From Psychrobacter arenosus (GTDB lineage: Bacteria; Pseudomonadota; Gammaproteobacteria; Pseudomonadales; Moraxellaceae), in the NCBI RefSeq assembly GCF_904848165.1, contig NZ_LR884459.1, forward strand, positions 1,674,001 to 1,738,000: DNA of 64,000 nt, read 5' to 3'. Below the pieces are notes generated by a model. It did not search any database. It saw only the letters and a program-made list of their open reading frames with translations, and was not told the DNA's origin. Shown in pieces: positions 36,790 through 45,413 of this stretch. Each line of letters opens with the position of its first letter. The first letter of the stretch is position 1. Made by a program: the position numbers and the translations under genes.

Positions 36790-36895
36790 AGCTATAATTA
36801 AACCTTAGGAAACACTTGTAAACTATACTTGTAAAATATAACAGCTCCTTTATACTTTTCCTCAGCCCACAGTTCCTCCTCTGTGGGTTTTTTTT
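36790..36895 (+). ncRNA. Possible small RNA with strong terminator
   Basis: A TATAAT box at 36793-36798 could start a transcript near 36805. It would end at the strong terminator at 36866-36895: stem CCCACAG/CTGTGGG followed by eight T residues. No plus-strand gene precedes it. The terminator loop TTCCTCCT is complementary to Shine-Dalgarno sequences, as in some regulatory RNAs. No good -35 box is seen, and the interval also overlaps the 3' part of a broken minus-strand gene. The call is therefore tentative. Confidence 0.35.
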
Positions 36896-37089
36896 GCCTG
36901 AAATTCCTGGAAAATATAGTTTGATTTAAATTTTTATCTTCCTCCTTTAATTGTTCGGCCATACGACGGTTTAAGTCTGCCTGCTCGTTTTTTTCTTTAT
37001 AAAACTCATCCGCAGATGCTTGACCGCTGAGCAGAGATTAATAAACTTGCTACGATACTTGTCTTAGTAAAAGCTGTTTTTAAGCGCAT
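36798..37089 (-). pseudogene. Small exported protein gene broken by one extra base
   Basis: An ATG at 37089 with GGAG seven bases upstream begins a signal peptide (MRLKTAFTKTSIVASLL) but meets a stop after 27 codons. Shifting by one base inside the ATTAATCTC stretch restores the signal-peptide end (SLLSGQASA, a good AxA cleavage site). The new frame then stays open to 36798: DEFYKEKNEQADLNRRMAEQ and a further charged, Glu/Lys-rich region. The total length is 3n+1, so a single-base insertion explains it. Corrected length would be about 96 residues. Function unknown. Sequencing error cannot be excluded. The distal part also contains a plus-strand terminator, so its true end is uncertain. Confidence 0.55.
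36866..36895 (+). terminator. Strong rho-independent terminator without an obvious upstream gene
   Basis: Perfect seven-pair stem CCCACAG/CTGTGGG with an eight-base pyrimidine loop and eight T residues. Confidence 0.7.
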
Positions 37090-37371
37090 AGTGTTACTCC
37101 TTGATAGTAAAATCACGCCATTAAAACTTCTTGCTAGCGGCTCATTGTTAATATTTCGCTACATTAACCCCTAGTTTGCCCCCCAAGCCAGCAACAATCA
37201 TTCTGTTTAAACCATTATATTAGGCCTTTAACATTATAAGCAGCTGGCCAATCACTGTAGCATGAAACTACTATTGTCCCTCGCGTAGTTCCTACTGATT
37301 ATAAATTCTGCTCTGTGCCATAGCTTGCTGGAACCATATAAAGACCGTAAGTCTCTACTATAGGATTAATT
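37090..37371. other. Intergenic upstream of small exported protein
   Basis: About 280 bases, no supported gene. Presumed promoters of the flanking divergent genes. Confidence 0.3.
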
Positions 37372-37698
37372 ATGAAAAAAATATTACTAGCCGCCACTAT
37401 GTTAATGGCCACCAATATGGCTTTTGCCAGTGCACAAGATTGCGCCCCTATCCAAAACATGGCAGAGAATGCTATGAAATTTAGACAATCGGGCATTCCT
37501 ATAGATAAAGCCATGCAACTCGCTGATGCAGTAGCGGAAAAAGACGAAGCGAATGCAGGGGTGAACCAACTAATGAAAGGGATGATTACTAGTGCCTATG
37601 CGCAGCCCGTACAAAAAGATGAGGCGCAGCAAAGCGCCGCTGTAAAAGGGTTTGCTAACGCGGTCTATTCCTCTTGTATGCAAGAATCGGATCGTTAA
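37372..37698 (+). CDS. Small exported protein, function unknown
   Basis: 108 residues with a clear signal peptide (MKKILLAATMLMATNMAFASA). The mature part is helical, with two cysteines, one near its start (QDCAPIQNMAENAMKFR) and one near its end (YSSCMQESDR), that could form a disulfide. AGGATTAATT precedes the ATG. No known domain recognised. Several small exported proteins are clustered here, including the neighbour at 37847-38251 and the broken gene at 36798-37089. They may be related in overall style but I see no clear alignment. Confidence 0.75.
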   Translation: MKKILLAATMLMATNMAFASAQDCAPIQNMAENAMKFRQSGIPIDKAMQLADAVAEKDEANAGVNQLMKGMITSAYAQPVQKDEAQQSAAVKGFANAVYSSCMQESDR

Positions 37699-37751
37699 AC
37701 TTTTGCTAACGCAATGACCGCTTTTATAGCTAATAAAATTTAAGAATAATA

Positions 37752-37789
37752 AAAAAATAACCCCTAGCTACTGTTAGGGGTTATTTTTT
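37752..37789. terminator. Bidirectional terminator
   Basis: Stem AAAATAACCCCTA/TTAGGGGTTATTTT with a short loop and A/T runs on both sides, between convergent genes ending at 37698 and 37847. Confidence 0.87.
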
Positions 37790-37846
37790 GGTCGAAAACT
37801 ATTAGAACGTTGTATTGGATTTTATTGCAGACACTATAGCCAAGCG

Positions 37847-38251
37847 TTACTGAGGTAAAGGAGCTTTACTATTAGCGACAGCTGGCGCTTTACTTTGCAT
37901 CACATCGCCATCATGCAAATAGGACTTAGCTGCCAGTACAGCGCACTCCAGCGAAGTGGGCGTATCTTCGACTTCGCTACAGGCATCGAGCTGGGTCTCA
38001 TAAGCCTGATTGCCATAGTCGCTATGCGGTAACTGCTCCGCTAAGTCGTTGTATTGATAAAAGGCATCAATCATGCACATGATATTTTCGCCTTCATAGC
38101 GAGCAGCTTGCAGGCACTCAGAATAGCTGCTATCCACGCTTTCTCTAGTAAGCTTAGCCTCTTGGGCAGTTTCCGCAAGTGCTGGACTGCTGTAAGCCAG
38201 ACAAGCTAATAGGCTGACCGCTACGGTTGTTACTTTAACTCTCAATGACAT
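37847..38251 (-). CDS. Small exported Cys-containing protein, function unknown
   Basis: 134 residues. The signal peptide is VKVTTVAVSLLACLAYSSPALA, with ALA as cleavage site. The mature protein has four cysteines at SECLQAARYEG, IMCMIDAFY, DACSEVED and LECAVLAAKSY, spaced like two disulfide-linked helical hairpins. The tail is Ala/Pro/Lys-rich. GTCCT precedes the ATG only weakly. No domain recognised. Confidence 0.75.
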   Translation of the reverse strand: MSLRVKVTTVAVSLLACLAYSSPALAETAQEAKLTRESVDSSYSECLQAARYEGENIMCMIDAFYQYNDLAEQLPHSDYGNQAYETQLDACSEVEDTPTSLECAVLAAKSYLHDGDVMQSKAPAVANSKAPLPQ

Positions 38252-38558
38252 AGGACAAACTCTTTTAATATATTTGGTGGTGACTTAGCCAAAAAATTTG
38301 CATATAACTGGCCGGCGAACCCTATAACCTATTATTATTTATAGTGCGGTATAGGCTCGCCCTGACCTCTAATGGGCTACTGTAATCGAATTACAGGTTA
38401 CTTTGTGACTATTGCGCGTAACCGCTGTATGGTCGGTGTAAATTTATCAGTAATTTTGCCTTGCATGTTACCCAACCCTGCTAATACTGCACGCTTATTA
38501 AGCTATTAAGTTGCTTCTTTACACGTGCCACGCTAGCTTGTTGTTAGCCGGACTATAT
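38252..38558. other. Intergenic
   Basis: About 307 bases between same-strand genes; no hairpin terminator or coding frame recognised. Confidence 0.3.
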
Positions 38559-39755
38559 CTAAGCATTGCAGATATGCGCTACGCTTAAAGTGGCCTGCTG
38601 ATAGCAACTTTCAATACGCCCTTGCCCGCACCAGTCGCCAGATACCAACCATTGCTTTTCTCGGTCACTATATAAGGTTGGTGAGGTTTGCGACTCGGTT
38701 GCTGTCGCCGCATAGCGCCAACGATGGCAATCAATATGCTGGGGCGCCTGACTATCAGTCCACACTAATATTTGCTGTACGGCAGCTAGCAGCGTGGCTT
38801 TAACGCTATCGATATCATCATCAACGTGCTGCTCTGACCAGTCATTATCCGCATGAACCGTAACGCTCGGCAATACCTGATCGCGCTGTGGTTTCGTGTG
38901 CTCAATGAATAGCTTGCCAATACTCGCGCCTTGATTAGCCCCTGCGACTTCCAATACCTCCCAAGTCGCATCACCCATACTTAAGGGCAGAGTAGTGAAA
39001 TCTTGCCAGCCCAACATCAAGGTATAGCAGGCCACCATTTTACGTTGGGCTATCTGCTGTTGGAAAGCAAAACTAGATGACTCGAGCAGTTCGTTGGCTT
39101 GAACGGTTGGCGCCGTTATGATTACCCAATCAAATAGCCCTAAGGCGTTCCCTTTATTATCCGACAACGCTGTTTTTACACTAGTATTGCGCTCTATATG
39201 ACTGTCCGCCAATGGTGCCACATGCGTTTTATAATGTAGCGTGGTGTGCTGCAACGCTTTCGCTATCGCCCTACCCCAACTGGTCATTTTAGGGCTGCTG
39301 ATATAACGAGGTTGCGCCGTTGCCCATTGCTCGCTAAGGGCAATCACAGGTGTACTGTCCTCCGTGGTCGTCAACCGGGCTACCTGCGCGCACCAAGGCG
39401 TGATGACATCTTGCGTTAGCCAAGGTTGAATAAACTGTTGAAACTCGCTACTTTTCGCAGTAAAAAACTGCGCGCCAAATTCAAACTGCCATTGTTTATC
39501 TTGTTCTGAATTACCTGACTCTGCGGTATTGGTAGGTTTTTTATAACGAGTCGCCAGACGACCTACCCCACCAGACTTTTCAAAAATATCAATCTTTAAC
39601 GCTTGACCCAGCTCAGCAAATTTACGCTCAAGTAAGGTCGCCGTTATGAGCCCCGTAAGCCCTGCGCCAATAATAGCGATACGGGTTGGGGAAGTTGTAT
39701 CATCAGCAGTCGAAGTATTAACAACAGCATTGAGAGAGCGGATAGACTCAGACAT
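38559..39755 (-). CDS. Renalase-like FAD-dependent amine oxidoreductase
   Basis: 398 residues. The dinucleotide-binding start is RIAIIGAGLTGLITATLLERK, followed by an FAD-contact region FEKSGGVGRLATRY and the aromatic region FEFGAQFFTAKSSEFQQF. The C-terminal FAD motif is QWLVSGDWCGQGRIESCYQQA. This layout matches bacterial renalase-type or amine-oxidase-like flavoproteins, which oxidise isomeric dihydronicotinamides. The N-terminal 25 residues are Thr/Ser-rich. The substrate cannot be set from sequence. Single gene. Confidence 0.8.
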   Translation of the reverse strand: MSESIRSLNAVVNTSTADDTTSPTRIAIIGAGLTGLITATLLERKFAELGQALKIDIFEKSGGVGRLATRYKKPTNTAESGNSEQDKQWQFEFGAQFFTAKSSEFQQFIQPWLTQDVITPWCAQVARLTTTEDSTPVIALSEQWATAQPRYISSPKMTSWGRAIAKALQHTTLHYKTHVAPLADSHIERNTSVKTALSDNKGNALGLFDWVIITAPTVQANELLESSSFAFQQQIAQRKMVACYTLMLGWQDFTTLPLSMGDATWEVLEVAGANQGASIGKLFIEHTKPQRDQVLPSVTVHADNDWSEQHVDDDIDSVKATLLAAVQQILVWTDSQAPQHIDCHRWRYAATATESQTSPTLYSDREKQWLVSGDWCGQGRIESCYQQATLSVAHICNA

Positions 39756-39889
39756 GGCGAGCAGCCCACAGCAGTAAAGGTGCGCTTATTGTGTCAAAGT
39801 GGTGCGAGATTGGCTAGCGTTATTAGCGGGTTAAGGATAGCGTCTATGAGATGAAATTTGCGAAATATCTAACACCTAAATCGGTAGTA

Positions 39890-39952
39890 CCGTAGGGTGG
39901 GTTAGGTTTTCAGGCACTCGTAAAGAGTGCAGGGAAAGCGTAACCCACCATC
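39890..39952. repeat. REP-like palindrome with nested hairpin
   Basis: Outer arms GTGGGTTA and TAACCCAC enclose a second hairpin GCACTC/GAGTGC. The same outer arms appear in the palindromes at 26825 and 63694. Confidence 0.75.
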
Positions 39953-39993
39953 GTTACCATCCTATTTAGACGGACTCGAATATCTCGTTCTAA

Positions 39994-40016
39994 ATGGTGC
40001 GCGAGGCACACCCTTG
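39994..40016. repeat. REP-like palindrome beside the IS110 element
   Basis: AAATGGTGCGC followed by GCACACC resembles the palindrome at 63834-63854 (GGTGCGC/GCGCACC). It lies just before the presumed left end of the IS110 element. Confidence 0.55.
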
Positions 40017-40020
40017 TATC

Positions 40021-40140
40021 TTGATTGATGATAAATCTCATGAGTTCTTGGTACAATTTATCATTGAATCACGAGCATTGTGAGCGTGACCGCACCCTTA
40101 GTGCCTAGACACTGTGACGTAGATAACGCCCAATGCTCAT
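40021..40140 (+). ncRNA. Putative IS110 bridge RNA
   Basis: Two consecutive stem-loops with large internal loops. The first pairs ATGATAAAT (40028-40036) with ATTTATCAT (40056-40064) around a 19-base loop. The second pairs GAGCATTG (40073-40080) with CAATGCTC (40131-40138) around a 50-base internal region containing a smaller GCAC/GTGC hairpin. This matches the target-binding and donor-binding loops of the bridge RNA described for IS621 of this family. Transcription and guide pairing are not shown. Confidence 0.55.
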
Positions 40141-40231
40141 CCTTCATCTTCATACTCTGAATGGTATCCAAGTGCCTCGCCATCTCTAAGATGCAATGAG
40201 TGACACTGAATGAACAAGGGAAGACGACAAG

Positions 40232-41224
40232 ATGACTCACTATGTTGGAATCGATGTTAGTAAAGCTAAACTTGATGTAGCCTGGCTTAAAGACATTGAC
40301 AAGGTTAAAGTTAAAACCAAAGTCTTTGCTAATGAAGCCGCTGACTTTAATAAGTTAATCGATTGGCTCAAAGCCAATATTAACCCGGACTTAACCGATA
40401 TTCATGTGACACTAGAGGCTACTGGCATCTACCACGAGAACATCGCCTATTACCTGCATGAGCAGGGCTTAAACGTGAGTATCGTTAATCCTGCCTTCGT
40501 CAGAAGCTACGCAGATAGTCTCGGCAGCCGTCATAAGACGGATAAGAAAGACAGTATTTTATTGGCACGCTATGCCTATACTGCTAAACCTGACTTATGG
40601 ACACCGCCGCCTGCAGAAGCCCGTCATCTCAAGTCCTTATTATCACGCTTAGATGCTCTGCAAGAAGATCTGCAGCGTGAGTTGAATCGTCAGGAGAAAG
40701 CAGACGCTACTGACACCGCACCTATCGTTAAAGCGTCTATTCAGCAGATGATAAACGCTCTAAAGTCTGCCATTGCCAAGCTTAATGACGATATCAACAA
40801 TCATATCGACAAGCATCCAAACCTAAAGCAAGACCAGCAATTGCTTGAAAGCATCAAAGGCGTCGGTCCTGTAGTGTCAAAGCAAATGGTGTCGCTGATG
40901 CACAATAAACAATTTACTAAAGCCTCACAGGTAGCGGCCTTCTTAGGACTGGTACCTAAGCAAGTTGAGTCCGGACAGTTTAAAGGCAAATCTCGATTGG
41001 CTAAAAACGGCTCTAGTGATATCCGTGCCAAACTATTTATGGCAGCCATAGTATCGAAACAGTGGAATCCTGATATTAAAGCTCAATACGACCGCCTACT
41101 GGCTCGAGGCAAGTGTAAGATGCAGGCTATCTGTGCTGCTATGCGTAAGCTCGTTCATATCTGTTTCGGTGTCATAAAACACCAAATGCCTTATCAGCCT
41201 CAAGTCACTCAGATCGCTACTTGA
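40232..41224 (+). CDS. IS110-family transposase (DEDD/serine recombinase type)
   Basis: 330 residues. N-terminal RuvC-like domain with acidic residues Asp8 (YVGIDVSKAKLDVA), Glu62 (LEATGIYHE), Asp104 and Asp107 (HKTDKKDSILLARYA). A coiled-coil middle (about 130-190) follows. The C-terminal Tnp domain has GVGPVVSKQM, AAFLGLVPKQVESGQ with the likely nucleophile Ser247, and LAKNGSSDIRAKLFMAA. AAGGGAAG lies upstream of the ATG. No disruptions, so likely functional. Confidence 0.94.
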   Translation: MTHYVGIDVSKAKLDVAWLKDIDKVKVKTKVFANEAADFNKLIDWLKANINPDLTDIHVTLEATGIYHENIAYYLHEQGLNVSIVNPAFVRSYADSLGSRHKTDKKDSILLARYAYTAKPDLWTPPPAEARHLKSLLSRLDALQEDLQRELNRQEKADATDTAPIVKASIQQMINALKSAIAKLNDDINNHIDKHPNLKQDQQLLESIKGVGPVVSKQMVSLMHNKQFTKASQVAAFLGLVPKQVESGQFKGKSRLAKNGSSDIRAKLFMAAIVSKQWNPDIKAQYDRLLARGKCKMQAICAAMRKLVHICFGVIKHQMPYQPQVTQIAT

Positions 41225-41360
41225 TTCTGATTTGCCAAGATGGTATCTACTGCAAAGCACATGCTGGAATTAGCGATTAAACATAGTGTTTAACCCAACT
41301 CACTAGATAGGGTCGCTGATTTAAGGCCACAGTATTAATTCATCATAAACGAGCCCCTAA

Positions 41361-41394
41361 AAAAACCCCACTATCCAAAGACAGTGGGGTTTTT
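41361..41394 (-). terminator. Terminator of acs (bidirectional shape)
   Basis: Perfect stem AAAAACCCCACT/AGTGGGGTTTTT with a nine-base loop, 30 bases past the acs stop. Confidence 0.9.
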
Positions 41395-41423
41395 GATTGA
41401 GCTACTATTCAGGGAGGCTAGAT

Positions 41424-43400
41424 TTAACCCTGCTGGCAGCTCGCCTGCTTTTCTGTTTTGACCGTCTCGATCAATTCATCCAAGATATCAGCATCAGCTA
41501 GTGTAGAAGTATCGCCTAGACCTTCATACTCACCGGCAGCAAGCTTACGTAAGATACGGCGCATGATTTTACCCGAGCGCGTTTTCGGTAATGCATTGAC
41601 CAAGTAAACCGCATCAAGGTTGGCAATAGGACCGACTTCGGCGCGCACGTGACGATTTAGCTCGCCTTTTAATGAGTCAGAGGCCTCTTCACCCGCTTTT
41701 AGAATGACATAAGCACAGACGCCTTGACCTTTGATATCGTGTGGCATGCCTACGATAGCGGCTTCAGCAGTGGTAGGATGCGCGACTAGAGCACTTTCAA
41801 TTTCAGCCGTGCCTAAACGGTGACCCGATACGTTGAGCACGTCATCGACACGACCGGTAATCCAGTAGTGGCCATCTTCATCACGCATTGCCCCATCCCC
41901 GGTGAAATAGTTGCCCGGATAGGTCGTGAAATAAGTCTCTAAGAAACGCGTATGGTCATTATAAATAGTCCGCATTTGTCCTGGCCAGCTGTCTTGGATG
42001 ACCAAGTTGCCTTCGGTCGCGCCATCTAGTACTTCACCATCTGCATCTACGATTGCAGGCTGAATGCCATATAGCGGAGTCATGGCTGCACCTGGTTTCA
42101 TATCGACCGCATTCGGTAGCGGTGCCATTAAGATACCGCCAGTTTCCGTCTGCCACCAAGTATCGACGATAGGGCAACGCGCTTCACCGACCACATTATA
42201 GTACCAGTCCCAAGCTTCTGGGTTGATAGGCTCACCGACCGAGCCCAAGAGACGCAGGCTAGAGCGGTTGGATTCGCGCACGTAAGCATCGCCTTCTTTC
42301 ATCATCGCGCGGATAGCCGTTGGCGCGGTATACAGAATACTAACATCATGCTTATCAATGATATGACCGATACGCGCCCAAGAAGGATACTGCGGCACGC
42401 CTTCAAACATGACCGTGGTGGTACCATTGGCTAGCGGACCATACGTCGTATAACTGTGGCCGGTAATCCAGCCCACATCGGCCGTACACCAGAACACATC
42501 ATCGTCTTTAACATCAAAGACATCGCGGAAGGTAGACAACGCATAAGTAATGTAGCCACCGGTGGTATGGACCACGCCTTTGGGCTTGCCGGTAGAGCCT
42601 GAGGTATAAAGTAAGAATAGCGGATCTTCAGCATTCATCGGCTCAGGAGCACAGTCTTCCGTCGCATTATCAATGACGGTGTGATACCAAACGTCGCGGC
42701 GGCCACTCATCGGGATCGAGTTACCCGTACGATGGACCACGATAACTTTTTGCACACATTCTGTACCATCCATATCTAGGGCACGATCTACGCTGGTTTT
42801 TAACGGGGTATGTTTGCCGCCGCGCATGCCTTCATCGGCGGTAATGACTAGCTTTGCTTGGCTGTCCACAATGCGACTGCCTAGACTCTCCGCTGAGAAA
42901 CCACCAAACACAACCGAGTGAACCGCACCAATACGGGCACACGCCAGCATAGCTACAGCGGCTTCTGGAATCATCGGCATATATAGAGTGACACGGTCGC
43001 CTTTGCCCACGCCCATTTTACGCATAGCGTTACCGAGACGGCAGACTTCAGAATGCAGTTCTTTAAAAGAGATGATTTTATGCTGTGAGGGGTGATCGCC
43101 TTCCCAAATGATAGCAGGCTTAAACGGGTTGTCTTTTAGATGGCGGTCGATACAGTTAACCGAAATATTTAGCTCACCGTCTTCAAACCATTTGATATTA
43201 AAGTCATCGAGGTCGTAATTGACGTTTTTGATTATGGTAGGTTTTTTCATCCAATCAATCAGTTCAGCGCGTTCAGCCCAAAACGCTTCGTTGCTGTCAT
43301 GAGATTGGATAGATCTTTGATAATCTTTGGCGTATTTTTCTGGATTGGTATTGGCTTTGGCAGCGAATTCAGCGCTGTTGGGATAAGACTTCATTGTCAT
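41424..43400 (-). CDS. acs: Acetyl-CoA synthetase
   Basis: 658 residues, the usual Acs length. The AMP-forming motifs are present: [31 protein letters not shown], and the C-terminal hinge and lysine motif [14 protein letters not shown], whose lysine is the site of regulatory acetylation. The N-terminal acs extension is intact ([20 protein letters not shown]). AGGAG lies eight bases before the ATG at 43400. Acs scavenges low acetate, complementing the AckA-Pta pair at 15.7-19.2 kb. No actP-like permease is adjacent. Confidence 0.97.
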   Translation of the reverse strand: MTMKSYPNSAEFAAKANTNPEKYAKDYQRSIQSHDSNEAFWAERAELIDWMKKPTIIKNVNYDLDDFNIKWFEDGELNISVNCIDRHLKDNPFKPAIIWEGDHPSQHKIISFKELHSEVCRLGNAMRKMGVGKGDRVTLYMPMIPEAAVAMLACARIGAVHSVVFGGFSAESLGSRIVDSQAKLVITADEGMRGGKHTPLKTSVDRALDMDGTECVQKVIVVHRTGNSIPMSGRRDVWYHTVIDNATEDCAPEPMNAEDPLFLLYTSGSTGKPKGVVHTTGGYITYALSTFRDVFDVKDDDVFWCTADVGWITGHSYTTYGPLANGTTTVMFEGVPQYPSWARIGHIIDKHDVSILYTAPTAIRAMMKEGDAYVRESNRSSLRLLGSVGEPINPEAWDWYYNVVGEARCPIVDTWWQTETGGILMAPLPNAVDMKPGAAMTPLYGIQPAIVDADGEVLDGATEGNLVIQDSWPGQMRTIYNDHTRFLETYFTTYPGNYFTGDGAMRDEDGHYWITGRVDDVLNVSGHRLGTAEIESALVAHPTTAEAAIVGMPHDIKGQGVCAYVILKAGEEASDSLKGELNRHVRAEVGPIANLDAVYLVNALPKTRSGKIMRRILRKLAAGEYEGLGDTSTLADADILDELIETVKTEKQASCQQG

Positions 43401-43981
43401 TGTGTTGCTCCTGCGATAGATACTGTTCCTCTGTTAGGCTAGATTTAGACCCTTAAAAAACCATACTATAGATGGCTATGCTAAAGGGCGCAAAAGTCTA
43501 CAACCTTAGTAACAGAGGCAACATTTCATCTTCCATAATGGGATTGCCCGAATGAATAGTGTGACAAATATGGGCTCTGGTTGCAAGATAAACCCCACGA
43601 GTTAGGTATTTTTAATCATGATGATAATACGATATCTATCATTATTAATAATAATCCTTAGTGCTAAAGTGGATTAAAACCGTATTTTATGCTTCATCTT
43701 GTAGACTAACGGCTGTGAAAAAGCCCTGAATTTTGCAGCTCTATAAGGGGGTTTTTAGTATAAGAGAATTTTTATAGGAATAGAAAATATAGCAAGTAAT
43801 GCCCCTTAGTTGAAATCAGGCCATCAAGACACAGTTTGGAAAGAAGCTACGTCATATTAATAGACCCTGTATAATAACCCTAACAGAATTATTAGCGGCG
43901 CTGTCATCATTTAGAATCGTTGTTAATAACTACTCGATCCACCCCCCTCCTTTTATTCCGCTGAACTGAGCTACTGCCCCT
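43401..43981. other. Divergent promoter region, acs / flavoprotein
   Basis: About 580 bases between divergent genes. AT-rich; no gene or clear operator. A regulated promoter for acs is expected here. Confidence 0.35.
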
Positions 43982-45277
43982 ATGTCTGATACTAATAAGC
44001 CTGACGCTAGCAACAAATCTTCGCTACTCTCTCGTATGGCTAAATTACCTCCTTGCCCACCTGAGCATCACTATGATGTCATCATTATTGGTGCCGGAGC
44101 TGCCGGTCTATATTGTGCTATGACCGCAGGGCAACGAGGTCGCAAAGTCTTGGTGCTCGACCATGCTAATAAAGCCGGGAAAAAAATCCTGATGTCGGGC
44201 GGGGGTCGCTGTAACTTTACCAATTACGTGGTAGAGCCGAGCCACTTTATCAGTGACAATGCGCATTTCTGTAAATCAGCGCTAAGCCGTTATAGCAATT
44301 GGGAATTTATCGGTTTGGTTGCCAAACATGGTATCGCCTATCACGAGCGCGAGCACGGCCAACTGTTCTGCGATGACTCCTCCAAAGAGATTGTCGCGAT
44401 GCTACTGGCGGAATGTGACGCTGCAGGGGCCAAGGTACAGTTGCAGACGGACATCACTCATATCAAGACCTTACAGGAAAATACTACAGCTACTGATGGT
44501 CAGCCGAACTATGTCTTACAAACTTCTAAAGGCAAATATAGCTGTACCTCGCTAGTGGTGGCGACGGGTGGCTTGTCTATTCCTACTTTGGGTGCTTCAG
44601 GCTTTGGTTTTGAGCTTGCCAGCGCCTTCGGTCATGAAGTTTATAAAACCGACGCCAGCCTAGTGCCTTTTACTTTTACCGATAAAACGGGCGATTTAAT
44701 TAAGGCACTCGCCGGTATTAGCCTGCCTGTGGTTGCGTTTAACGAGCGCATAGCTTTTAAGCTGCCTTTGCTATTTACCCACCGTGGGCTTTCGGGCCCT
44801 GCTATGCTGCAGCTGTCGAATTATTGGTATCCGGGAGAGTACATCCATATCAACCTACTACCAGAATTAGACGCCGCTGCGGCATTATTAGCCCATAAGG
44901 CCGCGCATCCTAAACAGCTAATCCGTACCTTATTTACCGAGCACTTCCCGAAAAAATTACTGGCAGCGCTGCAAACGCACCTGTGGGAAGATTTAAAAAC
45001 CACCGAATTGGCCAATATTAAAGACGAGCGCTTAGTACAACTGGGCACCACTTTGAATGACTGGCAACTTAAACCGTCGGGTACCGAAGGCTATCGCACG
45101 GCTGAGGTAACAAGAGGCGGGATTAATACGGTAGACGTTTCATCAAAGACTATGGAGAGCAAACTCCAGCCTAACCTCTACTTTGTGGGGGAAGTATTGG
45201 ATGTGACCGGCTGGCTCGGCGGCTATAACTTCCAATGGGCTTGGGCGAGTGGCTTTGTCTGTGGTGAGGTCGTTTAG
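43982..45277 (+). CDS. HI0933-family flavoprotein (BaiN/RdsA type)
   Basis: 431 residues. N-terminal FAD motif DVIIIGAGAAGLYCAMTAGQRG; family block KKILMSGGGRCNFTN; internal QLFCDDSSKEIVAMLL; and the C-terminal TRGGINTVDVSSKTMESK...GWLGGYNFQWAWASG. The family is poorly characterised: some members reduce bile-acid intermediates, others are called NAD(P)/FAD-dependent oxidoreductase. A strong hairpin terminator follows. Confidence 0.9.
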   Translation: MSDTNKPDASNKSSLLSRMAKLPPCPPEHHYDVIIIGAGAAGLYCAMTAGQRGRKVLVLDHANKAGKKILMSGGGRCNFTNYVVEPSHFISDNAHFCKSALSRYSNWEFIGLVAKHGIAYHEREHGQLFCDDSSKEIVAMLLAECDAAGAKVQLQTDITHIKTLQENTTATDGQPNYVLQTSKGKYSCTSLVVATGGLSIPTLGASGFGFELASAFGHEVYKTDASLVPFTFTDKTGDLIKALAGISLPVVAFNERIAFKLPLLFTHRGLSGPAMLQLSNYWYPGEYIHINLLPELDAAAALLAHKAAHPKQLIRTLFTEHFPKKLLAALQTHLWEDLKTTELANIKDERLVQLGTTLNDWQLKPSGTEGYRTAEVTRGGINTVDVSSKTMESKLQPNLYFVGEVLDVTGWLGGYNFQWAWASGFVCGEVV

Positions 45278-45327
45278 ACTAATGCGGTTTATTTAATTTA
45301 AAAACCGCTCCTTTAAAAATGGAATAG

Positions 45328-45366
45328 AAAAAAGCCCCGATAGCGCTATGCTTCGGGGCTTTTTTT
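45328..45366. terminator. Bidirectional terminator between convergent genes
   Basis: Stem AAAAAAGCCCCGA/TCGGGGCTTTTTT with A/T runs, between the flavoprotein and the Old Yellow Enzyme gene. Confidence 0.9.
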
Positions 45367-45413
45367 GCTAAAAAATAAAGCAAATTAATAGACAGAGTTA
45401 CCGAATTGCTAAT

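Larger units (their letters stand above)
40017..41300 (+). mobile_element. IS110-family insertion sequence (ends approximate)
   Basis: An intact IS110-type transposase preceded by about 210 bases of structured noncoding leader. The family lacks terminal inverted repeats, so the ends cannot be fixed by eye. The left end is placed after the REP-like palindrome, the right end by guess beyond the transposase stop. The leader upstream of the gene is the arrangement of the IS110 (not IS1111) group. Confidence 0.7.

Noticed and set aside
37847..38251. Exported four-cysteine protein as a toxin or bacteriocin
   Set aside because: No immunity partner or export cassette; cysteine pattern alone is not enough.
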